A stretch of 64,000 nucleotides of DNA from Dehalobacterium sp040766325 (lineage in GTDB: Bacteria > Bacillota > Dehalobacteriia > Dehalobacteriales > Dehalobacteriaceae): the NCBI GenBank assembly GCA_040766325.1, contig JAXGQR010000012.1:11738-75737 (forward strand), read 5' to 3'. Shown in pieces: positions 1 to 8,589 of this stretch (positions are counted from its first letter, which is position 1; each line of letters begins with the position of its first letter). A program made the position numbers and the translations under genes. The notes under the pieces were generated by a model. That model did no database searches. It saw nothing but the letters and a program-made list of their open reading frames with translations, and had not been told where the DNA came from.

Positions 1-429
1 ATTACCTACACTTTTCGTTCCAGTGATCTTGTCTCTTAAATCGGTCACCGGGTTCAAAGGATTAATATTTGATAATTGGTCGTTATATTTAGATTCCAGC
101 TGCGTTTTACCATAGGATACAGAATTATAACCGATTACATGGCTATAAAGAGCACCAAAGGGATAGCTGCGTATTTGTTTTTCTCCAGCCATTTCACTCT
201 GAGCCAGGGCTACCCCTTTGCGATCGAATATGGTACCCCGTAAAACCTTATCCTCCCTAGCCCATTGACGACGATTGTAGGAGCTGGCCATAATATTTTC
301 TTTGCCAAAGAGTTCAAAATAAGTTATATAACCAATTAAGGTGATAAAGAGCACGCTCATTAATACTAAAACATTAATTGTCCTTTTCTGCCGCTTCAGC
401 ATCCGGGACTTTTTCTCCATCTTGTTCAT
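1..429 (-). CDS. Class B penicillin-binding protein, N-terminal part (runs off the window)
   Basis: This is the first ~143 residues of a transpeptidase that would cross-link peptidoglycan at the outer membrane face. Translation shows a short basic cytoplasmic tail, one transmembrane segment (about residues 17-35), then a dimerisation-domain start with the class B signature RGTIFDRKGVALA and a segment YPFGALYSHVIGY. The ATG at 429 is preceded by GGAGG at a 6-7 base spacing. It overlaps the end of the upstream FtsW/RodA gene by 56 bases, which implies translational coupling of the polymerase and transpeptidase pair. The catalytic SxxK, SxN and KTG motifs lie outside the window. The PbpA-type partner of RodA is the best match. 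Confidence 0.85.
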   Translation of the reverse strand, partial: MNKMEKKSRMLKRQKRTINVLVLMSVLFITLIGYITYFELFGKENIMASSYNRRQWAREDKVLRGTIFDRKGVALAQSEMAGEKQIRSYPFGALYSHVIGYNSVSYGKTQLESKYNDQLSNINPLNPVTDLRDKITGTKSVGN

Positions 430-1687
430 AAAGCTCCTCCTCTTCCATAAACTTAGATGAGGAAATACTCTGCAAAATCCCTAAGGCAAGAAAGCTGGAG
501 GTTAAAGAACTTCCGCCATAGCTGATAAAAGGTAAGGTGATGCCTGTTAAGGGAATCAGTTTTATGACACCACCAATAATAATAAAGGTTTGATAACCAA
601 ACATCAAGGAAATACCCAAAGCAATATATCGATGGAAAGTGTTTTTTAGACCCAAGGCGATTTTTAATCCCCGGTAGACCAAAATAAAATACAATAAAAT
701 TACTGCGATACCGCCGAAAATCCCCATTTCCTCGCAAATAGCGGAAAAGATAAAATCTGTATGTACTTCCGGTATATAATGCGGCTGACCCAATCCTAGA
801 CCGCTACCCCAAAGTCCCCCGGAACCAATGGCAAAAAGGGATTGAGCAATTTGATAGCCCTTTACTGCAATATCAGACCAGGGGTTGATCCAAGCGGCAA
901 TCCGTACCTGAACATAATGCAGGGTGGCCACCCCGATAATACCTCCCAAAAATAATAAGGCCCCATTCAAGTACAAAAATCTCCGATCTTCTTCATAAAT
1001 ATAGACTATTGTTAAATAAATCAAAAGTAATACCAGGATGGTCCCTAACTCTCTTTGGAGCACCAGTAATCCCATTTGAAAATAGGCCAGCCCCATAAAT
1101 ACCCATTTGCTCGCCAGGTTAATTTTTGTCCCGAATATCTTTAAACTATTAATGGCAAACTTATCCGGCTGGGCATAATAAGCAGCAATAAAAAACACAA
1201 AGACCAGTTTCATAATTTCCGAAGGCTGATAGCTAAAATCACCGATATAAATCCAGTTGGTAGCACCCTTCACCTGACTGCCAAAAAACATGGTCAAAAG
1301 GAAAAGAATCAGGTAAAATACCGGGTAGAGATAGCGCAGATGCTCCCAAAAGTCTAGCTTACGGTAAATAAATGAGGCAATAAAAAAGACCACATTGCCT
1401 AAGATAAACCAAATAATTTGTTTTCTGCCTAATTCAGGATCGAGGCGAAAAAGCATGATAATCCCCAGCGTACATAACATGGAGACTATTAAAAACAGGA
1501 TTTCATCTTCAAACTTAAAATTAATTACCAAGATATTCGCCAAATAAATAATGAAAATCACCACACCGCCGGCGATAAGAATATCTCGGTTTAAAGGCTC
1601 CTGATAAAAATATAAAAGGCCAAAAGCGATGATATTAATTAAGGCAATAATATTAACGGGGCTTTGATATTTTTTGAGCAAGGGCAT
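374..1687 (-). CDS. FtsW/RodA/SpoVE-family peptidoglycan glycosyltransferase
   Basis: A polytopic membrane protein of 437 residues with about ten transmembrane segments, the SEDS family of lipid II polymerases. Family marks visible are the segment GATNWIYIGDFSYQPSEIMK, where SEDS proteins carry a conserved Pro-Ser-Glu, and the C-terminal ITLPFISYGGSS. The tail is acidic and overlaps the start of the PBP gene. The neighbours (FHA protein upstream, class B PBP downstream) match the RodA/PbpA arrangement known from Actinobacteria and some Clostridia. Whether it serves elongation, division or sporulation cannot be decided from sequence, so no symbol is given. Confidence 0.9.
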   Translation of the reverse strand: MPLLKKYQSPVNIIALINIIAFGLLYFYQEPLNRDILIAGGVVIFIIYLANILVINFKFEDEILFLIVSMLCTLGIIMLFRLDPELGRKQIIWFILGNVVFFIASFIYRKLDFWEHLRYLYPVFYLILFLLTMFFGSQVKGATNWIYIGDFSYQPSEIMKLVFVFFIAAYYAQPDKFAINSLKIFGTKINLASKWVFMGLAYFQMGLLVLQRELGTILVLLLIYLTIVYIYEEDRRFLYLNGALLFLGGIIGVATLHYVQVRIAAWINPWSDIAVKGYQIAQSLFAIGSGGLWGSGLGLGQPHYIPEVHTDFIFSAICEEMGIFGGIAVILLYFILVYRGLKIALGLKNTFHRYIALGISLMFGYQTFIIIGGVIKLIPLTGITLPFISYGGSSLTSSFLALGILQSISSSKFMEEEELYEQDGEKVPDAEAAEKDN

Positions 1688-1698
1688 GAACCTTCACC

Positions 1699-2151
1699 TC
1701 ATTTTTGTTCCGTGACAAATAAAAATTCCAGTTGTCCAAAAGAAATTTTGTCGCCGTTTTTCAGTAAGACCGGTCCGGAAACCGGCAGGCCATTTAGCAT
1801 AGAACCATTCTTACTGCCCAAATCCTCTAAGTAATAGACACCCTCCGACTGCCAGATGCGCACATGCTCACTAGAGATATAAGGATCTTTAAGCACAATT
1901 TCATTTTTGGGGGAACGACCGATGGTATTTTTCTCCCGCAGATTATAAATTTCCTCTACCTTAAATCCCAGCTGATCCCGGCGATTAATCAATTTAAGAT
2001 AGGGTTGATTGGAAAAAGCAGGAGATGGTCCCCGTTGCATCACGCTGATATCCAAATAGATCAGACGGGCAATCCAAAAAATAAATAGGTAAATTAAAAT
2101 TGTAAAAACATATTTCAATATGGAAGAAATCAATTCAAAAATAGCCCGCAC
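1699..2151 (-). CDS. FHA-domain protein with N-terminal membrane segment
   Basis: A 150-residue protein with one hydrophobic segment (about residues 10-32) followed by a forkhead-associated domain (about 70-145). The FHA core is clear: IGRSPKNEIVLKDPYISSEHVRI, then LEDLGSKNGSMLNG with the conserved SxxH and N-G residues. FHA domains bind phosphothreonine, so this is probably a membrane-tethered adaptor for a Ser/Thr kinase such as PrkC/PknB. It ends 11 bases before the FtsW/RodA gene and probably starts the operon, linking phosphosignalling to wall synthesis (inference). A good ribosome site (AAAGGGG) precedes the ATG. Confidence 0.85.
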   Translation of the reverse strand: MRAIFELISSILKYVFTILIYLFIFWIARLIYLDISVMQRGPSPAFSNQPYLKLINRRDQLGFKVEEIYNLREKNTIGRSPKNEIVLKDPYISSEHVRIWQSEGVYYLEDLGSKNGSMLNGLPVSGPVLLKNGDKISFGQLEFLFVTEQK

Positions 2152-2302
2152 CCCTTTCCTTGGCGTAATTAAGACAATAACACTTCTTAGAAAGAATTAT
2201 ACACATTATTTACGAAATTAAACAGAGTTCCAAGCATCAGATCACACTTTTTCCCTTAGGTGCCGAGAAAAATTATCGAAAAATAAGGGATAGTTCGTAC
2301 TT

Positions 2303-2336
2303 AATAAAAAATGCGGGTATCCTTTGGGATACCCGC
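2303..2336 (-). terminator. Rho-independent terminator after rplY
   Basis: A 10-bp perfect stem (GCGGGTATCC with GGATACCCGC, loop TTTG) at 2313-2336 is followed on the minus strand by an ATTTTTTATT tract. It lies directly downstream of the L25 gene. Confidence 0.85.
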
Positions 2337-2375
2337 TTGCTGTTTTCTGATTCATCAACACCGTTTTTAAGCTGT

Positions 2376-2990
2376 TTATTCTTCCCCGGCATTGGCTTCC
2401 CCGGCGGCTCCGGTTTCTTCTGTTTCAGTTTCTTCTTCCTCAGCTACGCTTTCTTTCCTAGCTTTAATAACCGCATAGATTTCATCTTCCGGATCGTTAT
2501 TTTTGATTTCCGGATCCAAGGCAAAATCCTGGAAGGTAATAGTATCCCCTGATTCGCGCTCCGAAACATCAACAACAATTTGATTAGGCATGATCGTCAT
2601 CTTACCAATTACTTCTACTTCATGTTTCATCGGCTGCAAGAGTAACACTCTTTTATCCAATTCTTCGATTCCGATGTAAGTGATCGGGAGAAGTATTTTA
2701 ACCTCCTGATCCTGAGAAACCATCTGCACGTCAATATGTAAGATTTTATCTTCCACAGGATGTTTCTGAACATCTCTAACAAAGCCAAACTTTTCTTCGT
2801 TATCCATACTTACCCAAACCGTGGCGTTATGTCCATATTTAGCTAGGATTTTTTTCAAAGGTAGATTCTGAAAACTGACAGATATGGCCTCTTCTCCTTT
2901 ACCGTAAAGAACCCCAGGCACAAGCCCCTGAGCCCGAGTTGCTTTTGGTTTACCCGTCCTTCTTTCAGCCTGTAAAATAACTTTTTCCAT
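2376..2990 (-). CDS. rplY: 50S ribosomal protein L25 / general stress protein Ctc
   Basis: The long form of L25 (204 residues) binds 5S rRNA through its N-terminal domain and carries a C-terminal TL5/Ctc domain. The N-terminus MEKVILQAERRTGKPKATR and the segment GLVPGVLYGKG are typical. The C-terminus is a highly acidic Glu-rich tail (about the last 25 residues), common in the Ctc form. The open frame extends 23 codons further upstream, but the ATG at 2990 has an AAGGAG site about 10 bases upstream and starts the family-conserved N-terminus. It is monocistronic with its own terminator. Confidence 0.92.
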   Translation of the reverse strand: MEKVILQAERRTGKPKATRAQGLVPGVLYGKGEEAISVSFQNLPLKKILAKYGHNATVWVSMDNEEKFGFVRDVQKHPVEDKILHIDVQMVSQDQEVKILLPITYIGIEELDKRVLLLQPMKHEVEVIGKMTIMPNQIVVDVSERESGDTITFQDFALDPEIKNNDPEDEIYAVIKARKESVAEEEETETEETGAAGEANAGEE

Positions 2991-3124
2991 TATACGTAAA
3001 CTCCTTTCATTTGTGAAGATGAGGCTAAAATCAATAATATAGTTTGAAATTACAACCATTATACATTATTTCCCCTACTTATTCAAATAATAAGCATATT
3101 CTCAAAGGAAAGGCAGGTATAAAT

Positions 3125-3295
3125 ATGGCGAAAGCAGGAATGCGCAGACCCAATCCGCATGAACCCAATGGAACGGAAAGCAATAAAAAAATGCATAAAG
3201 AAAAAAATGAGTTTGGTCCTGTTCCCGAAATTCAAGGTAAAGCAAAAAAAGGACATGTAAAAGCCAGTCCCGTTACGGAGGTAGATAAATCATGA
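3125..3295 (+). CDS. Small basic hydrophilic protein, 56 residues
   Basis: The ATG at 3125 follows a purine-rich GGAAAGG site. The product starts MAKAGMRRPNPHEPNGTES and is rich in Lys, Pro, Asn and Glu, with no hydrophobic core, so it is probably disordered. Its stop overlaps the start of the next small gene (ATGA), so the two form a translationally coupled pair. The composition recalls minor small acid-soluble spore proteins, but I do not recognise the family and assign no function. The upstream 27 codons of the open frame have no ribosome site and were excluded. Confidence 0.6.
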   Translation: MAKAGMRRPNPHEPNGTESNKKMHKEKNEFGPVPEIQGKAKKGHVKASPVTEVDKS

Positions 3296-3426
3296 CCAAG
3301 GACAGTCAGCCGGACAACAAAAAAGCCAGAAAAGAAAAAAGTCGGGGGCTAACCCCTTTAACCAGGGAGGCACAAAATCATAACCCCAACTCCAAAAAAC
3401 AATCTATTCCCCGCAATGATGTTTAA
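3292..3426 (+). CDS. Small basic protein, 44 residues, coupled to the preceding gene
   Basis: The ATG at 3292 overlaps the TGA of the preceding 56-residue gene. The product begins MTKDSQPDNKKARKEKSRG and continues LTPLTREAQNHNP to a TAA at 3424-3426. It is strongly basic and hydrophilic, without a signal or membrane segment. The coupling and similar composition suggest joint function of the pair. A spore-core or DNA-binding role is a guess from composition only. Confidence 0.5.
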   Translation: MTKDSQPDNKKARKEKSRGLTPLTREAQNHNPNSKKQSIPRNDV

Positions 3427-3493
3427 GGATTTTTTTATTTCTGAAAAGCTGTTACAATAAGGGCAAAGGATAAAGAAAAGGAACTTTAAATGA

Positions 3494-4735
3494 ATGATGC
3501 AAATGAAACATCATGTTATTGTGGCGGGAGGCGGGGCATCAGGAATGATGGCAGCCATTGTTGCCCGACGCCATGGAGCCAAAGTAACCCTTTTGGAAAG
3601 AAACCCTCGGGTAGGCAAAAAAATTCTCGCCACGGGAAACGGCCGTTGTAATTACACAAATATCAATACTGCTCTTAGCTGCTATCAGGGGAACAACCCC
3701 CATTTTGCCCAAGAGACCCTAACACAATTTGATGTAACAAAAACTATTGAATTTTTTGAAAAATTGGGCATTGCGCACAAAATCGAAGACTTGGGAAAGG
3801 TTTTTCCCCGATCGGATCAAGCCTCCAGCGTATTGGATGTTTTGCTTTACGAATTGCAAGCCCTTTCGGTGGAGATTCTTTGTGATAGTTTTGTGGAAAA
3901 AATCAGGCGGAAAAACGGTATCTTTAAAATAAAGCTAAAAAATGGCACCACCCTAACAGGGGACAGGGTCATCTTGGCCTCTGGGGGGAAGGCTATGCCG
4001 TCAAGTGGATCCGACGGCAGCGGCTACCCCTTAGCTCAGGATCTGGGCCATACCGTAACGCCGCTCTTTCCCGGCCTGGTGCAGTTAAAGCTGTCCGGAA
4101 ATTTCTTTAAACAAATTGAAGGGGTTAAATTTGTCGGCAAAGCGGAACTTATACATCAAGAAAAAGTGGTGGCTTGGGACCGAGGCGATATTCTTTTTGG
4201 TAACTACGGGGTTTCCGGTCCCCCAATTTTGCAAATCAGCAGGAAAGCCGGTGCAATACTTGAGAAAAACCAGATAGCACAATTGAAGCTTTCCATCATC
4301 GATCATCTGTCACAAGAGGAACTATCCGAGCTCTTAACAAAGCGCTTCCAAAACAGCGGAACAAAAACCTTATTCTTCAGCCTGGTCGGTCTAATTAACA
4401 AAAGATTAATTCCTGTGCTCCTGAAAGAATCAGGTATCTCAGATATCAAAGTCCCGGCGATTGGTATTTCTTCCCACGAGGTGAAGAAAATTGCCACCAT
4501 ATTAACGGATTGGAGATTTGTCATCACGGGAACCAAAGGATGGCCTCATGCCCAAGTAACGGCAGGAGGTATAAACACTAAGGAAATAAACCCCCAAAGT
4601 ATGGAATCCAAGCTGGTTCCCGGCCTATATTTTGCCGGTGAGATCATAGATATTGACGGCATGTGCGGCGGCTATAATCTTCAATGGGCCTGGTCTTCCG
4701 GCTTTGTTGCCGGAAGACATGCGGCCCTAAGGTGA
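3494..4735 (+). CDS. BaiN/HI0933-family FAD-dependent flavoprotein
   Basis: A 413-residue soluble flavoprotein. The N-terminal Rossmann motif VIVAGGGASGMMAA binds FAD. The family segments NGRCNYTN (about residue 52) and the C-terminal GLYFAGEIIDIDGMCGGYNLQWAWSSG are clear. Relatives are annotated as NAD(P)/FAD-dependent oxidoreductases (YtfP/YhiN/BaiN). BaiN reduces bile acid intermediates, but most members are uncharacterised, so the substrate here is unknown. Start codons at 3494, 3497 and 3503 are all possible; an AAGGAA site fits 3494 best. A strong terminator follows. Confidence 0.85.
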   Translation: MMQMKHHVIVAGGGASGMMAAIVARRHGAKVTLLERNPRVGKKILATGNGRCNYTNINTALSCYQGNNPHFAQETLTQFDVTKTIEFFEKLGIAHKIEDLGKVFPRSDQASSVLDVLLYELQALSVEILCDSFVEKIRRKNGIFKIKLKNGTTLTGDRVILASGGKAMPSSGSDGSGYPLAQDLGHTVTPLFPGLVQLKLSGNFFKQIEGVKFVGKAELIHQEKVVAWDRGDILFGNYGVSGPPILQISRKAGAILEKNQIAQLKLSIIDHLSQEELSELLTKRFQNSGTKTLFFSLVGLINKRLIPVLLKESGISDIKVPAIGISSHEVKKIATILTDWRFVITGTKGWPHAQVTAGGINTKEINPQSMESKLVPGLYFAGEIIDIDGMCGGYNLQWAWSSGFVAGRHAALR

Positions 4736-4762
4736 GACTTCTAGCAGCGAAAAATTCCCCAC

Positions 4763-4812
4763 AAAAAATGACAGGGCATTGTCTGATAAAGATTCAACGC
4801 CCTGTCATTTTT
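4763..4812 (+). terminator. Rho-independent terminator
   Basis: The inverted arms AATGACAGGGC and GCCCTGTCATT flank a loop of about 20 bases and end in a T6 run on the plus strand. It closes the flavoprotein gene and could also act on the minus strand because of the A-run on the other side. Confidence 0.8.
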
Positions 4813-5465
4813 TACTCCTTTGTTTCATGCTTTCCTGACTCACTTCCTGCCTTTTCCTCTCTATATATATAAATAAGCTCCAACGAACCTTTATCAACTT
4901 CCCGCTAACACGATCCGCCACTTTTGTTTCCTCATTTAACACGATCTCATAAGCTCTGTATCTTCCAGGTGATACGATTGCTCATCTTCTGCTTCGGCCT
5001 GACTTAATTTCAGCATCAGCTTCCATTTTATCAGTACCGGTGCAGCCTCTGGCACCGCCCCTAATCCGATTTTCGAATCTTGATTACTTGATTCCTCAGT
5101 ACTTATAACAAAGTGTAATGTTTCGTTTCCGTTTTGCATCCATGTTGGCCTTCCGTTTTAGGAATTCCTTGGAGCTTGCTTAAATATTACTATACCTCCC
5201 CATAAAAAGTCAATTTTCAAATACAGGCAAATTCCCTGATTATTGTCTGAATTTATTGAATTTTATAGTTTTCTGTTTAATTTGCTTTGTGTTTTCCCTC
5301 CTTCTTATTTATCACCCATTAATTTTTTTATTCTTGCGCCATTACGCCGCTGCAACAAATTGGTACCAAATTATCCTCTCTTGCAGCAATTTTTATGGTA
5401 TAATGTTTCTGATTATCTCAAAAATGGCCGTCTAAAGAAGATATCAATTCTGTTTGTAGGGGGTT
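4813..5465. other. AT-rich intergenic stretch without a confident gene
   Basis: This 650-base stretch has no open frame with recognisable protein features. A 67-codon minus-strand frame at 4936-5139 (MQNGNETLHFVIS...) has only a poor ribosome site and no recognisable domain, so I leave it as a possibility. The last ~100 bases presumably carry the promoter of the kinase-like gene at 5466. Confidence 0.5.
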
Positions 5466-6335
5466 ATGATTTTGCATTTTATTACAATTTCAAGACAAAC
5501 AGGAAGCTTCGGAGAAGAAATCACAGAACTTTTGGCACAAAAATTAAATTTGCCCATCATCACCAGGGATATGGTGATGAACCAATGGCTTCCGGAAGTT
5601 GCAAACAAGCATGAACTCCATATGTTAGCGGAAAGCCCTGGTTTTTACCTCAGCATGACGGAACAAGGTATCACCTTTGCCCAATACCTAGAGCAGAAAC
5701 TGGTGGATTTCATTGAGATCCAACCTTCCATTATCGTCGGATTGGGAGCGCAAATAATCTTTGCCCAACATCCTCACGCTCTTCATGTGCGCATTATCGC
5801 CTCCCAAGAGGTCCGTACCAGAAGAATTATGGCTTCCCATAGTCTCGAAAAAAAAGATGCGGAAAGATTTCTGGAGCTCTCCGATCGCAAGCATAAACGA
5901 TATATCTCAACTCTTTTCCAAAAAGATTGGTCAGACCCGGGCCTCTACCATTTAACATTAAACACGGATAATTTTCAGATGGACGAAGCCGCCTCCTTGT
6001 TACACTATTTGGTAATTAATAAACAAGAATCTCTTGTTCCCAGGGAAGATAAAGAGAGTCTCGCAGCAAAGCCGATAGTTTTTAAACACCCCTCTGAAGA
6101 AGAATTTGCAAAAATTCTTAACATGTATAACCTGGAATGGGAATATGAGCCCAGAACCTTTCCTATTGAATGGGATGCAGAAGGAAATGTAAAGATGGCC
6201 TTTTCTCCTGATTTTTATCTGCCTAAATTTGATACCTATATTGAGCTGACCACCATGAATCAAAAATATGTTTCCGAAAAAAGAAAAAAGTGGCCTTACT
6301 CAAAAAACTTTATCCCGGAACCAATATTAATATAA
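5466..6335 (+). CDS. Cytidylate-kinase-like protein fused to a nuclease-like domain; 3' end frameshifted
   Basis: Residues 1-185 look like the Cmk2 (cytidylate-kinase-like) P-loop family: ITISRQTGSFGEEITELLAQ near the N-terminus, then IIVGLGAQIIFAQ. Residues about 200-280 resemble a PD-(D/E)XK/VSR-like nuclease fold, with AFSPDFYLPKFDTYIELT followed by basic residues. The frame ends early at 6335. One base is missing in the A-run at 6284-6289; restoring it gives KKVALLKKLYPGTNI and a longer tail whose TAA at 6398-6400 overlaps the ATG of hpt (TAATG). The gene is therefore either a recent pseudogene or a sequencing error. The domain pair beside hpt suggests nucleotide metabolism, but no function is known to me. 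Confidence 0.7.
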   Translation: MILHFITISRQTGSFGEEITELLAQKLNLPIITRDMVMNQWLPEVANKHELHMLAESPGFYLSMTEQGITFAQYLEQKLVDFIEIQPSIIVGLGAQIIFAQHPHALHVRIIASQEVRTRRIMASHSLEKKDAERFLELSDRKHKRYISTLFQKDWSDPGLYHLTLNTDNFQMDEAASLLHYLVINKQESLVPREDKESLAAKPIVFKHPSEEEFAKILNMYNLEWEYEPRTFPIEWDAEGNVKMAFSPDFYLPKFDTYIELTTMNQKYVSEKRKKWPYSKNFIPEPILI

Positions 6336-6399
6336 TTTTTAAAAATGATTATTACACCCTCCTTAAGAGGTTTGGACTGCAGAAAGGAGTTGAAAGCTA

Positions 6400-6944
6400 A
6401 TGAATACACCCGATGGAGTCGGTAAAATTATTTTTACGGAAGAAGAGATTCAACACCAAATTAAAATAATGGCAGATCAGATTAATCATGATTATCGGGA
6501 TACAGAATTAGTGATCATCTGTATCTTAAAGGGATCCCTCTATTTTACAGCGGATTTAACACGCCATTTGACCATTCCCATTAATATCGATTTTCTTTCC
6601 ATCGGTGTGTCCAAAGAAGTCACAAACAAACCGGGTGTAGTACGTATTACCAAAGATCTTGATCTGAACTTAAGGGGCCGACATGTGCTCTTGGTAGAAG
6701 ATGTCATTGGTACCGGTCTGACCCTGGGGTATATCTGTCAACACTTGGAGGCGGGAAACCTGCCAGTTTGAAGATCTGCACCCTTCTAGATAATCCGGCT
6801 GAGCGGCTGTTAAATATTCCCATCGCATATTGGGGCTTTTTGATGCCGGATGTCTTTGTCGTTGGCTATGGTCTTGATTATCAGGAGCAATATCGCAATT
6901 TACCCTACATTGCAGAATTTCGACCTACCAACTATCAAATATAA
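6400..6944 (+). pseudogene. hpt: Hypoxanthine phosphoribosyltransferase, frameshifted
   Basis: A purine-salvage enzyme that makes IMP/GMP from hypoxanthine/guanine and PRPP. It shows ICILKGSLYFTADLTRH and the PRPP-binding motif VLLVEDVIGTGLTL. The frame then breaks near 6759-6764, where one C appears lost in AAACCTGCC. Reading on in the restored frame gives NPASLKICTLLDNPAERLLN and VFVVGYGLDYQEQYRNLPYIAEF, ending at 6944; this is the normal C-terminus and about 180 residues in total. It is translationally coupled to the preceding gene. All active-site parts exist across the break, so a sequencing error is as likely as true inactivation. Confidence 0.85.
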
Positions 6945-7021
6945 AAGATCACTAGAAGCACTCAGAAATATTAATCTTTTGCGCTAAAAAAAACATGCAA
7001 CTTAAAATGGAGGAAGAAGAA

Positions 7022-8407
7022 ATGGAACATTCCCTAGGTACAATTTTACCCTTATTTTCAGCAATTCCTTTTGTCGGTATGCTATTATCTATTGCCCTTG
7101 GGCCTGTACTTATTCTAGTATCTGGCATCATCATTTCGGTAAAATTTCAGCCGGCTGGGCCGCATTAATGGCTATTCCCTTGGTCATCTTTTACCAGGAG
7201 AAGGAATATATGAAATTCTTCATGTCCTGATTGCCGACTATATTCCCTTTATCGTACTTTTAGGTGCCCTCTTTACCGTCGGTGGCGGCATTTTGGTACG
7301 TACTTCCCTTAAAGGAACCACAGCAGTTAATGCCGGATTTCTCGTTATTGGCTCGTTACTGGCCTCATGGATGGGAACCACCGGCGCCGCCTCACTGCTT
7401 ATCCGCCCCTTTCTTAGGGTGAACAAGCATCGTAAATATAAAGCTTTTATGGTGGTATTCTTTATTTTTATGGTTGCTAATGTCGGGGGTTCTCTCACTC
7501 CTTAGGAGATCCGCCTTTATTCCTGGGTTTCCTTCATGGCGTGCCCTTTTTCTGGACTCTGCGCTTGTTTATTCCGATGTTGATTGTACTTATATTCTTG
7601 CTTATCATCTACATTGCCTTTGATAAATTTTATCTCAGGAAAGAGGCTAAGGAAAAAAACGACTCCCAATCTCAGCTGTCTTGTGAAGATGACTGCGCAG
7701 TGCTTCCGTCTAACGGTAAAAAAATACAAATCCTTGGTACCCAGAATTTCATTCTTCTGGCTGCCGTTATTGGTATCATCATCTTTAGCGGTAGTGTGAA
7801 AATGAGCGAGGTCAACATTTTAGGTGTGCATCGGGGTATTCAGGATATTATTCGGGATCTTATTTTGGTCGCCATTATCTTTATCTCCATGAAAATCACA
7901 CCGAAAGCACTGCGCACAGAAAACGAATATACTTGGGGACCCATACTGGAAGTAGCTTATCTTTTCTTCGGCATTTTTATCACCATGGCTCCCGTGCTCG
8001 CGATATTAAAGGCAGGAGAGGCCGGTGCCCTAGGTTTCATCACCGCTGCTGTAAAAGAGCCGGCGCAATATTTTTGGATTACGGGATCCCTGTCCAGTTT
8101 CCTGGATAATGCACCTACCTATCTGACCTTTTTCAGTACGGCTTTAGGTCAATTCTACCCCGGTATGGCTGAAGCTCCGGCTGTCGCTCTTCTTTTGGAA
8201 GAAAACCCCGTATATCTCCTGGCTATTTCTGCCGGGTCCGTATTTTTCGGGGCCGTTACCTACATTGGTAATGCACCTAACTTTATGGTGCGTTCTATTG
8301 CCGAGGGTTGTGGCGTAAAAATGCCCAGTTTCTTTGGCTATATCGCCTATAGTGTCTGCATCCTGTTACCTTTATTTGCTTTGATCACCTTGCTTTACTT
8401 TCTCTAA
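7022..8407 (+). pseudogene. NhaD-type Na+/H+ antiporter, broken by three frameshifts
   Basis: The ATG at 7022 follows a good GGAGGAAG site. The pieces, read in three frames, make one continuous ion-transporter-superfamily membrane protein. They are MEHSLGTILPLFSAIPFVG, then FWHHHFGKISAGWAALMAIP, then GIYEILHVLIADYIPF through VANVGGSLTP, then LGDPPLFLGFLHGVPFF to the end, with the conserved SLSSFLDNAPTYLTFF. Single-base losses sit near 7118-7124, 7200-7204 and 7501-7504. NhaD proteins exchange Na+ for protons in the cytoplasmic membrane. The TAG at 7503 is a frameshift product, not a pyrrolysine codon, because the conserved sequence continues in another frame. Confidence 0.8.
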
Positions 8408-8432
8408 AGGTATGTGAACTAAATCCCTATAA

Positions 8433-8464
8433 TAAAAAGCTCGGTCATACTCCGAGCTTTTTTA
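8433..8464 (+). terminator. Rho-independent terminator
   Basis: AAAAAGCTCGG and CCGAGCTTTTTT form an almost uninterrupted stem with a short loop and a T6 tail, just after the antiporter gene. The symmetric A and T runs make it bidirectional. Confidence 0.85.
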
Positions 8465-8512
8465 TGCAACTCTTAAACTAATAATTGTATACAATATTCT
8501 CATCCTGAAGAG

Positions 8513-8541
8513 TTGATAAATAGTTTGAATTTCACTATAAT
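8513..8541 (+). promoter_or_regulatory. Sigma-A-type promoter for dapL
   Basis: TTGATA at 8513-8518 and TATAAT at 8536-8541 are separated by 17 bases and lie about 48 bases upstream of the dapL start. This is close to the housekeeping consensus. Confidence 0.65.
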
Positions 8542-8589
8542 TTTTTTAGTAACTAAAATACTTATAATGAAAGGAAATGAAGATCCTAA

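Noticed and set aside
4936..5139. 67-codon minus-strand frame as a gene
   Set aside because: It has a poor ribosome site, no domain and no operon context; kept only as a note under the intergenic region.
7503..7505. In-frame TAG in the antiporter as a pyrrolysine codon, given nearby methylamine-type genes
   Set aside because: The conserved sequence after the TAG (LGDPPLFLGFLHG) lies in another frame, so this is a single-base deletion. No pylT or pylBCDS was seen in the window.
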